The notes under the pieces: model-generated | Seen by the model: the letters and a program-made list of their open reading frames with translations, nothing else | What the model was told of the DNA's origin: nothing | Databases searched by the model: none | Assembly (NCBI GenBank): GCA_038380435.1 | Contig: JAWZYU010000720.1 | Span: forward strand, 17,549 to 81,548 | Direction of reading: 5' to 3' | From: Ryuthela nishihirai | Lineage: Eukaryota; Arthropoda; Arachnida; Araneae; Heptathelidae | DNA length: 64,000 nt | Translations under genes and position numbers: made by a program | Shown here: piece after piece, positions 10,664-21,236 of the stretch | Position numbering within the stretch: the first letter of the stretch is position 1 | Layout of the letters: the number at the start of each line of letters is the position of its first letter

Positions 10664-10841
10664 TTCTGCCTTGATTAGAGTGTTTAACGTCCTCAGGTGT
10701 AATGAAGTGATTTAATAGAAAGTTTGTGCACATAATTTTTGTGCGTCACTTTATGATAGTTCTTTGTTAGGCCTAACCACCACTACTCGACTCGTGGTCT
10801 GGTGCTTGGTTGCTACAGCAACTACCACTCTCGGCTATAGA

Positions 10842-11223
10842 TTGGGTTGTTTTACCTCTGAGCGGCACTTTTTTGTACACCATGGGCTAAATGGCCAGGT
10901 CACATGGACCCCGAAGGCTCAGAGAAGGTTGGGGGAGGGGAAGCACTGGCACAGCTGTTGGGAGACAGATGGTAGTTTCCCGTCAAGGCCATCCAGTGTG
11001 TTCTTTAACGTGCACAGGGTATGGCTCTCCCGCACACGGGACCACGGCTTAACGTCCCATCCGACGGACGGCGGCCTTTCCAAGCCCATCGGTGTCCCCA
11101 ATTGACCGTGGGCAGGGCGGGTAATTTTGCGGAGATAAATCTCAACGCTGACTTAGCTGGGACTCGAACCTGGGAACTACAGATTACGAGCTTGGCGCGC
11201 TACCGACTGAGCCACCCCCGCTC
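10842..11223 (-). mobile_element. SINE-A, full length, with TSD
   Basis: TSD CTCTCGGCTATAGA at 10828-10841 and 11224-11237. Confidence 0.95.
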
Positions 11224-11339
11224 CTCTCGGCTATAGAAAATGCTCTTTTATGCGAAGTGACGTTTTGTGAAAATCATTTTGATCAGAATTTCATCGTCAC
11301 TTTCAAGAACTCCCAAGGTAAATGGAATTTTGAAAATTT

Positions 11340-12130
11340 TAATAGGTATGTGATTTGGTTTTACAGTTGAAATCTCAGTGATATCTGAATGATAAAAATT
11401 ATTTGGTATATGGTTGACATTGCTGATATTTAGTGGTAAATGATTTGGTTTATAGCTGATATTTCACTGATATTTTAGTGCTAAAATGATTTGATTTACA
11501 GTTTACCTTTCGCTGATATTTAAGTGGGAAAGTGATTTAGTTTAAAAATGACATTCGCTGATATTTTAGTGCTAAATTGATTTAGATTAGAGTTGGGTTG
11601 TTTTACCTCTGAGCGGCACTTTTTTGCACACCATGGGCTAAATGGCCAGGTCACATGGACCCCGAAGGCTCGAGAGGACCCCGAAGGCCCGAGAAGGTTG
11701 GGGGAGGAGACCCACTGGAACAGCTGTTGGAAGACAGATGGTAGCCTCCCGTCAAGGCCATGCAGCGTATTCTTTAACGTGCACAGGGTATAGCTCTCCC
11801 GCACACGGGGCCACGGCTTAACGTCCCATCCGACGGACGGCGGTCTTTCCAAGCCCATCGGTGTCCCCTACTGACCGTGGGCAGGGCGTTGGATTTTGCG
11901 GAGATAAATCTCAACGCTGACTTAGCTGGGACTCGAACCTGGGAGCTACAGATTACGAGCCTGGTGCTCTACCGACTGAGCCACCCCCGCCCCTTAGATT
12001 AGAGTTTGACATAACACCGATAGTTCAGTGGTAAAGTAATTAGACTTTATAGTCATTACATTTGAAATGACATGTCATTGCATTTTGAAGGTAAAAATGA
12101 TTTCGTTCAAATTGCCATTTCATTAATACC
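11340..12130. repeat. Degenerate minisatellite split by a SINE-A
   Basis: Before and after the SINE at 11593-11993, a unit of about 55-60 bp recurs: GCTGATATTTTAGTG, a TAAAATGATTTG segment, then TTTACAGTTGACATTTC. At least four diverged copies lie at 11345-11592, with weaker ones at 12007-12130. Confidence 0.7.
11593..11993 (-). mobile_element. SINE-A, full length, with TSD and internal duplication
   Basis: TSD TTAGATTAGAGTT (11582-11594 and 11994-12006, sharing the terminal TT with the SINE). An extra copy of the GACCCCGAAGGCYC segment near 11657-11690 lengthens it. Confidence 0.94.
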
Positions 12131-12618
12131 TGAAGCGAGAATGTATATGGCATTAAATGTGATTGAAATATTATGAATAGTTGGGTTTTTTAGATTAATT
12201 TGATAAATGTTACTAAAACTTTAATTTATACGAGGGATAAGCAGTCTAATTATGACAAGGCAAAGATGCCAATTACTGACACGTTTTGTGTCCCAGTGAC
12301 ACAAAACGTTTTAAGTTGTGTGGGATTCCACATTCAGATTAAATAGGAGGATCTCATGTATGCATAAAATACATTACTAAAAGATATTTAATAAAACCTT
12401 TGAAGCTATTTTAGTCATTTGCATAATTAAAATTTAAACGCTGTAGAAAAGGATTCCCCATTTATGCTAAGCACGATAATCAATATATGAAATAGTTTGT
12501 TATATATGATAATGGCTGTTGACTTTTACTTCAGTAATTCCATTTAATTGCTAAATTAATGTTTCATTTTTTTTTTCAATTTGTTTTATAGCTGATCATG
12601 TGTATCATACGCCTTGTT
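12131..12618. other. AT-rich, no gene; one perfect hairpin
   Basis: No coding signal. 12281-12309 forms a perfect 12-bp stem (ACGTTTTGTGTC / GACACAAAACGT) with a 5-base loop, CCAGT. Confidence 0.6.
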
Positions 12619-12630
12619 ACTCTATAAATA

Positions 12631-13016
12631 GGGGCGGGGGTACTCAGTCGGTAGCGCGCTAGGCTCGTAATCTGTAGTTCCCAGGTTCGAGTCCCAGCTG
12701 GGTCAGCGTTGAGATTTATCTCCGCAAAATTTTCCCCGCCCTGCCCACGGTCAGTAGGGGACACCGATGGGCTTGGAAAGGTCGCCGTCCGTCGGATGTG
12801 ACGTTAAGCCGTGGCCCCGTGTGCGGGAGAACCATACCCTGTGCACGTTAAAGAACACGCTGGATGGCCTTGACGGGAGACTACCATCTGTCTCCCAATA
12901 GCTGGTCCAGTGGGTCCCCTCCCCCAACCTTCTCCGAGCCTTCGGGGTCCATGTGACCTGGCCATTTAGCCCATGGTGTGCAAAAAAGTGCCGCTCAGAG
13001 GTAAAACAACCCAACA
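12631..13016 (+). mobile_element. SINE-A, full length, with TSD
   Basis: TSD ACTCTATAAATA at 12619-12630 and ACTCTGTAAATA at 13017-13028, with one mismatch. Confidence 0.94.
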
Positions 13017-13028
13017 ACTCTGTAAATA

Positions 13029-13830
13029 AAAATACAATTTTACTAGGATATAAAATCCTAATCCATTTTAAATTATACTCTTCTACTGTGATATATGCAT
13101 AATGTGATAGGTAAATACAGCTGCTAAATAGATCATTACTGAATCACAAATTTGAGGATTAACATTGGAGTACAGATCTAAGGAAATGGTTCCGACATTT
13201 CTTTAGGGCAAACAACAATGATAAATATGCTAAGAATTCATATTCTCCTTATAAGACGACTATTGCACTATATTACTGCAAATATTACTGATGTAGTCTA
13301 AATTTCATCAAATTTTGTATTGTACAAAAAATTGTTTAAGGTACATTTGAAAAGGATGCAATAATAATACTTGAACAATTTAGGATGCAATAATAACAGA
13401 ATGTCTTTCAAGAGAAAGTTTTAATTTAATGTCCTTTTTTATTACAATGATCCTGAATGGTTAATAGCTTCAAAAATGTTCGATGACGTACTCTTTAAAG
13501 ATTCATGAAATAATGAAATCACATATTTTCAAATATCGCTACATGTGCTAATTATGTAATTGAGGAAAAAAAATTTAATATATCATTTTGGTAAAAGACC
13601 ACTTTTGGGGATTTAGTAAAAGAGCACAATGGGAAGAAATATTTTTTCCCATTAATTATCTTTTATTTTTTTTATCCTGGATTTAATATTAAAAATGCTG
13701 GAGAACTTTTTGTACGAAGCAGAGTATGAATGCTTAACGATTTTTTTGTTGTAGAGTATTAAAAGTGGTAGTGATTTGTCGTGAATAAAAATAAAAATAT
13801 GCATGGTTTGCTTATTCAAAAATTAATCAA
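13029..13830. other. AT-rich stretch, nothing recognised
   Basis: About 800 bp with no open frame of note, no SINE and no clear inverted repeat. The sequence GATGCAATAATAA occurs twice near 13350-13400. Confidence 0.5.
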
Positions 13831-13833
13831 TCA

Positions 13834-14020
13834 TGCCGTCCCGTGGCCGAGTGGTTAGTACGCTTGGCTATTGATCTAAGGGACTGGGTTCGAGCCCCGG
13901 GTTAAGGCATGGATATGTGTGTGTGTCGTTTTTCTGCTGAGGTTCTGCCATCCTCACAGATCTTCTACTATCCTGTCAGACCTCTGTGGCAAGCAGCTGC
14001 TTGAAGGGGTATTTATTATT
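13834..14020 (+). mobile_element. SINE-B, near full length
   Basis: Box A (TGGCCGAGTGG) and box B (GGTTCGAGCCC) are intact. The body is slightly shortened between TTCTACTAT and CCTGTCAGACC, and the tail is GGTATTTATTATT. Confidence 0.9.
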
Positions 14021-14289
14021 TTTTTTATTTTATCTGATAAAAATAATTAAATTTTTGAATTGATATTATTAAAGAAATGATAAATGACATATTGCTTTTG
14101 GCATATCGGTAAATATAATATCAGTCCTTTGGAAAATTATATGCAATAATTAAATTCAACACTATTGTAAATTTTCAAAAAAAAAAAATTGCAATCGCCG
14201 TGTTTCGTTCCGGAAACCGCGAGCCTCTTTTTACGACGTCACACACTGTCGTTTTCACGTGACATGTGGCCTTCTCCGTAGACAGACAG

Positions 14290-14650
14290 GGCTTTACCTT
14301 TGAGCGGAACTTTTTGTACACAATGGGCTAAATGGCCAAGTCATAAGGACCCCGAAGGCTCTGGAAAAGACAGGGTGAGCATTTAGGATTGACACTGGAC
14401 AGCTTTTAGGAGAGAGATAGTAGCCTTCTAGAAATCCAATCCTCCTTCTTAAACGTGCACGGGGTATGGCTCTTCCGCACATTGGACCACGGCTGTAAAT
14501 CCCAACCGATGGACAGCTGCCATTCCAACCCCATCGGTGTCCTCTACTGATCAACGGTAAGGCGGGAAATTTTGCGGAGATAAATCTCAACGCCGGTCTA
14601 GCTGGGACTCTAAACTGGAAATTACAGATTACGGGCCTGGTGCGCCTATC
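14290..14650 (-). mobile_element. SINE-A relic, diverged
   Basis: The body is recognisable throughout (ACAATGGGCTAAATGG, AACGTGCACGGGG, GAGATAAATCTCAACGC). Box B has decayed and the head end is missing. Confidence 0.82.
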
Positions 14651-15243
14651 CCCTAGAATGCCAGTAAGGGTAATAGACGCAAAAATTATTAAATTATATA
14701 TTTTTTTCATGCTTTCTTCAAGAAATTTTAAAGACCTCTAAAACAGAATGGAAAATATTTTACCGCAAAAGAAAATCCAGTCTCTAGCCCCCCCCTCCCC
14801 TCCCCCTACTTCAGGCAAGTCACTTATCCCTTTCCAATTTTCTTCTAGATTCGGCCATTAAATGTGGCATTATAGTTTCGCCATCGAAATAAGTTTATTT
14901 ACAACTTTTCCAAATTAAGATATGTAAACATCATATTTTAAACATTTCTAATTCCACAATACGAAGTTTATTAATTAAATCTGCATAATCAGGTTTACAC
15001 TGTATAACAGAAATAAACTTGAATTTCTCAGAACTAGAAAACTCTTTCAGAAGAAGGGATAAGATTCAGGAGTAACATTCTTCTGAAAAAAAAAATGGAA
15101 AAAAATTAATTATACCGACTTTCGTGCCCCAAAATTATAAAACGATTCCACAGAGCAGCAGCAGCAACTGTGGGATCCGTTTTTGGAACGTCGTGCTTAG
15201 TGGCTGAAAATAAAAGACTTTCTTTCATTGCGAATTCTAAAGT
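14651..15243. other. No recognisable gene
   Basis: AT-rich, with a C-run and CCCCTCCCC segment at 14789-14810. No exon or repeat signal I can support. Confidence 0.45.
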
Positions 15244-15256
15244 CTCTTTAACTTCC

Positions 15257-15646
15257 TGGGGTGGGGGTGGCTGAGTCGGTAGCGCGCCAGGCTCGTAATC
15301 GTAGTTCCCAGGTTCGAGTCCCAGCTGGGTCAGCGTTGAGATTTATCTCTGCAAAATTCTCCGCCCTGCCCACGGTCAGTAGGGGACACCGATGGGCTTG
15401 GAAAGGCCGCCGTTCGTCGGATGGGACGTTAAGCCGTGGCCCCGTGTGCGGGAGAGAGCCATACCCTGTGCACGTTAAAGAACACGCTGGATGGCCTTGA
15501 CGAGAGGCTACCATCTGTCTCCCAACAGCTGTTCCAGTGAGTCCCCTCCCCCAACCTTCTCTGACGCTTCGGGGTCCTTGTGACCTGGCCATTTAGCCAA
15601 TGGTGTGCAAAAAAGTGCCACTCAGAGCTAAAACAACCCAACCCAA
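15257..15646 (+). mobile_element. SINE-A, full length, with TSD
   Basis: TSD CTCTTTAACTTCC at 15244-15256 and 15647-15659. One base of the anticodon-arm region is deleted (CTCGTAATCGTAG). Confidence 0.95.
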
Positions 15647-15659
15647 CTCTTTAACTTCC

Positions 15660-16029
15660 AAGGCTCTTTTAAAACTTGTTTAGCAATTCTGAATTCAGAT
15701 ATGCGTCTTTAAAATCCAGTTTAACTGGCTTGGCAAGTTATTCTTTTATAAACAGTACAGACTCATTTTAAGGAAATACAGCAGACGACAGAGGCCAATA
15801 CAATTAATTTATCCTCTCATTTTCATTTACTTTTTAAAATAAAGTCACGCATCTGCAGTCGCTGGGATTATCGAAACGAATATCGGTTTACATGTTCCGT
15901 TTCCTTTTCAACTTTCAGAATATAAATAAAATGGGACTAAATCCACGAGTCCGACAAAAATAAAAGTCACCTTTAAACAGTGTCCGATATTGCTGACGCT
16001 ACGAATGAATTGGTTAAAACGTTCCAATA
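15660..16029. other. No recognisable gene
   Basis: AT-rich, without coding or repeat signal. Confidence 0.45.
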
Positions 16030-16037
16030 GCCTAGAG

Positions 16038-16392
16038 TAGAGGGTTGTCAACGGGAAGTACGGCGGAAATTTTTTTCGGGGTACGCCTTGAGGGCTCAGA
16101 AGTCGCTAGACCTAGTAACAAAGTCGCTAAAGTTGGCAACCCTGCTGTGCAAAAATGTCTTTTTTTGTGTTTATCGATATATGTAAGTACAAAATCTAAT
16201 GTGTGTGTATATATATATAGATATGTTTAATTTTATTTCCATTGTTATACTATAACTATAGTTTTATCTATCTATACAAGGGATACGCCAGTTACAGACA
16301 CATTTCCAGGGGGTACGTGAAGCATAAAAGGTTGAGAACCACTGATATAGGACCGCGGTTCTTAACCTTATACCCAATGTTGAGAACCCCTA
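16038..16392. mobile_element. hAT-like MITE, 355 bp
   Basis: The 8-bp TSD GCCTAGAG (16030-16037 and 16393-16400) brackets ends TAGAGGGTTGTCAAC and, on the other strand, TAGGGGTTCTCAAC. A further CAGTGGTTCTCAACC-like motif on the minus strand (about 16330-16345) is typical of hAT ends and suggests a composite or internally duplicated element. No transposase frame is present. Confidence 0.8.
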
Positions 16393-16478
16393 GCCTAGAG
16401 CAAAATTTCTTAAACTTTATATAATTGGCAATCTGTTTTGTTTTTTTTTAAAAACAAAATAATTTTTCCCTTCATTTA

Positions 16479-17236
16479 ATTGTTTTACCTCTGAGCGGTA
16501 CTTTTTTTTTTGCACACAATGGGCTAATGGCTAAATGGCCAAGTTACAAGGACCCCAAGGGCTCTGATAAGGCTGGGAAAGGGATAGGTTGTTTTACCTC
16601 TGAGCTGCAATTTTTTTGCACACAATGGGCTAAATGGCCAGGTCACAAGGACCCCGGAGGCTCAGAGAAGGTTGGGGGAGGGGACCCACTGGAGCAGCTG
16701 TTGGGAGAGATGATGGCCTCCCGTCAAGGCCATACAGCGTGTTCTTTAACGTGCGCAGGGTATGGTCTCCCGCACACGGGACCACGGCCTAATGTCGCAT
16801 CCGACGAACGGCGGCCTTTCCAAGTCCATCGGTGTCCCCTACTGATCGTTGGCAGAGTGGGGAGTTTTGCAGAGATAATCTCAAACTGACTCAGCTGAGA
16901 CTCGAACCTGGGACCTGCAGCTTATGAGCATGGCGCGCTACGACTGAGCCCCCTCCCCTGGCTGGGGGAGGGGACCCACTGAACAGCTATTAGGAAACTG
17001 ATGGTAACCTCCCGTCAAGACCATCCAGTGTGTTCTTTAACGTGCACTGTGTATGTCTTTTCCGCATACAGACCACGACTTAACGTCCCATTAGACGGAC
17101 AGCAGTCTTTCCAAGCCCATCGGTGCCCCTATTGACCGAGAGCAGCGTTCATAGTTTTATGGAGAAAACTATGAACGCTGGCAGAGGTGGGCCTCGAACC
17201 TGGGAGCTGCAGATTTACGAGCCTGGAGCGCTACGG
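16479..17236 (-). mobile_element. SINE-A, old type, host of two later SINE-A copies
   Basis: The host segments are 16479-16582, 16958-17236 and a last few bases after 17625. It carries old diagnostic bases (CACACAATGGGC). Inner copies sit at 16583-16957 and 17237-17625. Confidence 0.82.
16583..16957 (-). mobile_element. SINE-A nested in SINE-A
   Basis: This is a whole copy of the old type. Flanks GGCTGGGAAAGGGA and GGCTGGGGGAGGGGA act as a diverged TSD taken from the host SINE body. Confidence 0.8.
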
Positions 17237-17625
17237 GTTGGGTTGTTTTACCTCTGAGCGGCACTCTTTTTCACACAATGAGCTAAATGGTCAGGTCACA
17301 AAGACCCCGAAGGCTCAGAGAAGGTTGGGGGAGGTGACCCACTGGAACACCTGATGGGAGACAGATGGTAGCCTCCCGTGAAGGCCATTCGCTGTGTTCT
17401 TTAACGTGCACAGGGTACGGCTCTCCAGCACACGTGTCCACGGCTTAACGTCTCATCCGACGGACGGCGGCCTTTCCAAGCCCATCGGTGTCCCCTACTG
17501 ACCGTGGACAAGGCGGGGAATTTTGCGGAGATAAATCTCAACGCTGACCCAGCTGGGACTCGAACCTGGGAGCTACAGATTACGAGCCTGGCGCGCTACC
17601 GACTGAGCCCACCCCCGCCCCCATG
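17237..17625 (-). mobile_element. SINE-A nested in the head of an older SINE-A
   Basis: TSD AGCGCTACGG at 17227-17236 and 17626-17635, taken from the tRNA-like head of the host. The copy is full length. Confidence 0.92.
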
Positions 17626-17639
17626 AGCGCTACGGAGTG

Positions 17640-18172
17640 AACCCACTATTGTTAAATGCTAAAAGGTATACACCATAAAGAAAAATAATTTACTTCAAAT
17701 GATGCAGGAGATAAGTGGCGTAAGGAATATCTTTTCAATTGCGTTTTTATCACCTGATGTTTACCTCACACAAAGCGTGATTTTATCACCCGATGTTTGC
17801 CTCACTAATCTCCGATACACGCGCCACTTGTTAGACGTAAGTTAACAGTTTATTGAGGATTTGTCTTCTGCACACACACTTTATAAAGTGTTGCCACTGT
17901 CCACGTGCGTTATTCACTGGCCTGGAAATAAACATCACGTCATCCATAGCGTAGTGATTAACGAGAGCAGACCGGGATTCAAGTATGAAGGTCAAGGGCA
18001 CTCTGGCCATTATTTAACAATAACTAGCAAAGAAAAAGACAGAGAGAAAGACATGCGTAGTAGCTACACTGCAGCGGAAACGCTGACTACTAACGAGCAG
18101 ACGTTAAATCGAGAACTACATGGCATCGTAATGTGTCAGTGTAGAATTTCTCTGTGGCTTTTTTTCGACGCC
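17640..18172. other. Low-copy stretch; open frame of unknown meaning
   Basis: A plus frame from 17861 stays open for about 105 codons before it enters SINE-A at 18173. It shows no domain I recognise and has no splice sites at the SINE junction. A 38-bp tandem pair around TTTTATCACCTGATGTTTAC lies at 17745-17806. Confidence 0.35.
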
Positions 18173-19093
18173 TTGGGTTATTTTACCTCTGAGCAGCGCT
18201 TTTTTGCACACCATGGACTGAATGGCCAGGTCACATGGATCCCGAAGGCTCAGAAGGTTGGGGGAGGAGACTCACTGGATTTGGGTTGTTGTTTTACCTC
18301 TCAGCGGCACTTTTTTGCACACCATGGGCTAAATGGCCAGGTCACATGGACCCCGTAGGCTCAGAGAAGGTTGGGGGAGGGGACCCACTGGAACAGCTGT
18401 TGGGAGACAGATGGTAGCCTCCCGTCAAGGCCATCCAGCGTGTTCTTTAACGTTGGGTTATTTACCTCTGAGTGACACTTTTTTGCACACCATGGGCTAA
18501 ATGGCCAGGTCACATGGACCCCGTAGGCTCAGAGAAGGTTGGGGGAGGGGACCCACTGGAACAGCTATTGGGAGACAGATGGTAGCCTCCCGTCAAGACC
18601 ATCCAGCGTGTTTTTTAACGTGCACAGGGTATGGCTCTTCCGCACACGGATCACGGCTTAACGTCCCATCCGACGGACGGCGTTCTTTCCTAGTCCATTG
18701 GTGTCCCCTACTGACAGTGGGCAGGGCGGGGAATTTTGCGGAGATAAATCTCAAAGCTGACCCAGCTGGGATTCGAACCTGGGAACTACAGATTAAGAGC
18801 CAGACGCGCTACCGATTGAACCACCCCCGCCCCAGAAGATTAAAGGGATCCACTGGACAACTGCTGGGAGACAGATGGTGGCCTCCCGTCAAGGCCATCT
18901 AGCGTATTTTAACATGCATTGGGTATGGCTCTCCCGCACACAGGGCCACGGCTTAATATCCAGTCCCCGGCGGCCTTTCTAAGCCCATCAGTGTCACATA
19001 CTGAACGAAGGCAGGAAGTTTTGCGGATATAAATCTCAACGCTGGCCCAGGAGGGGCTGGAACCTGGGAACTGCAGATTACGAGCTACCCCGT
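18173..19093 (-). mobile_element. SINE-A host, split by a SINE-A dimer
   Basis: The outer segments 18173-18278 and 18835-19093 make one old copy, opened at the GGACCCACTGG segment. The flanks GACTCACTGGA and GATCCACTGGA are a plausible decayed TSD. Confidence 0.75.
18279..18834 (-). mobile_element. SINE-A dimer (full copy plus 169-bp tail module)
   Basis: In SINE sense, a complete copy (18834 down to 18453) is followed directly by a second 3' module (18452 down to 18283). The module starts at GTTAAAGAACACGC, so the junction reads CCCAAC|GTTAAAG. The same junction recurs at 29.4-29.7 kb. Confidence 0.85.
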
Positions 19094-19097
19094 CCCA

Positions 19098-19172
19098 TTC
19101 CGTCGCCTCGGTTGTTCAATGGTATCGCGTTGACACTGCAACTGCTGGAGTCTGGGTTCGAGTCCGGTGACA
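19098..19172 (+). pseudogene. tRNA-like relic of a third kind
   Basis: About 75 bp with a box A-like TTGTTCAATGG, a perfect box B GGTTCGAGTCC and roughly tRNA spacing. It differs from both SINE heads. No SINE body that I recognise follows. It could be the head of another SINE family or a decayed tRNA. Confidence 0.5.
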
Positions 19173-19362
19173 GCTTCTTCGTTTGTTCAGTCATAACCTG
19201 CTGAATGCAAATTGAGTAACATTCAACCTATTGTCATTAAAAAAAAAATTCTACCCTGGAGTTAAATTTTAATCGAAAATTTTTAAATAGGCTACCTGAA
19301 AGTTAGTATGTTTAAACATACAATGCTAATTATTCCATTATCAACTAATACAAAAATTTGAG

Positions 19363-19852
19363 TTGGGTTGTTTTACCTCTGAGCGGCACTTTTTTGCACA
19401 CCATGGGCTAAATGGCCAGGTCGCAAAGACCCCGAAGGCTCAGAGAAGGTTGGGGGAGGGGACCCACTGGAACAGCTGTTGGGAGACAGATGGTAGCCAT
19501 CCAGCGTGTTCTTTAACGTGTACAGGGTATGACTCTCCCGCGCACGGGGGCACGGCTTAACGTCCCATCCGACGGACGGCGGCCTTTCCAAGCCCATCGG
19601 TGTCCCCTACAGACCGTGGGCAGGGCGGGGAAATTTTGCGGAGATAAATCTCAACGCTGACCCAGCTGGGACTCGAACCTGGGAACTACAGTATGTATTT
19701 AAATAATTTGTAAATTAACCTACATGAGCTTAGATGCTCTTGGGTTAATAAGATTATTACAAATATATGTTGTTTGTAACCTTATTATTATAATAAAAAA
19801 AAACAGTTTACGAGCCTGGCGCGCTACCGACTGAGCCACCCCGGCCCCTGGG
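19363..19852 (-). mobile_element. SINE-A with a 117-bp insert in its tRNA-like head
   Basis: SINE-A is complete except that an AT-rich insert (about 19692-19808) divides its head between box B and box A. ACAG flanks the insert on both sides, as a 4-bp duplication. A small deletion removes the GCCTCCCGTCAAG segment near 19495. Confidence 0.88.
19692..19808. mobile_element. Short AT-rich insert within the SINE-A anticodon arm
   Basis: About 117 bp ending in AATAAAAAAAAA on the plus strand, with an ACAG duplication at its borders. The A-run suggests a short retrotransposed piece. The source is unknown. Confidence 0.6.
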
Positions 19853-20333
19853 GGAGAAGGGGGAGTGACGATGAAGCCTGGTCGGACTAAAACGTCGCTC
19901 CAATTTCAAAATTTGCAAAATATTTACTTTTTTTTTACCTCTTGCCTAATTAAATTCTCCAAAGGTGATTTATAGATTTTATTCATATATTTTTAAACAT
20001 CGCAGCCAATTTTATATATTTTATACCACGACATAAACTGTAACAGAAGATATCATTTCCCTGCAAACAGCGCTCGCAGTTGCGACCAGCAGCCATTCAG
20101 AAACATTATCTGCATTTTCAGCATGCATTCTAATGTTTCGTAAGATCAGCACGGCTGCTCTCTGGTGTAACGTGCCAGAAACTATTCAAAGCTGAGCTTC
20201 AGTTAACATTGAATGGTGTGCATTTGCCAGCCGATCTGAGTAGATGCAGTATTTTCGTGTTCTCACAACGCAGAACAAACAAACATTCACAACGCAGAAC
20301 AAACAAACATCAGGATTTTCCGTACTTAGCTCC
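19853..20333. other. No recognisable gene
   Basis: AT-rich sequence. A 23-bp unit containing ACAACGCAGAACAAACAAAC is repeated in tandem at 20266-20311. Confidence 0.5.
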
Positions 20334-21087
20334 GAGCGGCACTTTCTTTGCACACAATGGGCTACAATGGGCACACAATGGCCAGGTCACAAGGACCCCG
20401 AGATGATTGGGAGGAAGGGAACCCACTGGAACAGCTGTTAGGAGGCAGATGGTAGCCTCCCGTCAAGGCCATCCAGAGTGTTCTTTAATGTGCGCAGGGT
20501 TATTTTGGGTTGTTTTACCTCTGAACGGCACCTTTTGCACACCATGTATTAAATGGCCAGGTCACATGGACCCCGAAGGCTCAGAGAAGGTTGGAGGAGA
20601 GACCCACTGGAACAGCTGTTGGGAGACAGATGGTAGCCTCCCGTCAAGGCCATCCAGAGTGTTCTTTAACGTGCACAGGGTATGACTCTCACGCACACAG
20701 AGCCATGGCTTAACGTCCCATCGGACGGACGGCGGCCTTTCCAAGCCCATCGGTGTCCTCTACTGACGGAGGACGGAGAATTTTGCGGAGATAAATCTCA
20801 ACGCTGACCCAGCTGTGACTCGAACTTGGGAACTACAGATTACGAGCCGGACGCGCTATTGACTGAGCCACCCTCGCCCCAATGTGCGCAGGGTATGACT
20901 CTCCTGCACAAGGTACCACGGTTTAACGTTTCATCTGATGGACGGCAACCTTTCGGTGTCTCCTGCTGACAGAGCATTTCGGGAAGTTTTGTAGAGATAA
21001 ATCTCGAAGTTGACCCAAGCGGGACTCGAACCTGGGAACTGCAGATTACAAGTCTGGCACGCTATCAACTGAGATACCCCCGCCCTT
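20334..21087 (-). mobile_element. SINE-A, old type, host of a younger SINE-A
   Basis: The host segments are 20334-20500 and 20881-21087. It carries the old diagnostic bases, and an ATGGGC..CACACAATGG stretch is locally duplicated near 20350-20380. Confidence 0.87.
20501..20880 (-). mobile_element. SINE-A nested in SINE-A, with TSD
   Basis: TSD AATGTGCGCAGGGT at 20487-20500 and 20881-20894, taken from the host body. Confidence 0.93.
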
Positions 21088-21236
21088 ATACGCCCACTAA
21101 TACAAAACTTATCTTTTCCCTAAACATTTACCTTTATGTAGACAGCGCGCAAAAATTCAGCCAAGAAAATGTTGCACCTCTAAAACTATACTTTTGCCTT
21201 AATGAAAACTGAAAATACTCGCCGTCCCCCTCCCCC

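Noticed and set aside
14294..14710. 138-codon minus-strand open frame
   Set aside because: It coincides with a diverged SINE-A copy.
17861..18358. 165-codon plus-strand open frame
   Set aside because: The last third is SINE-A sequence. The first 105 codons have no recognised domain, and no splice sites are evident.
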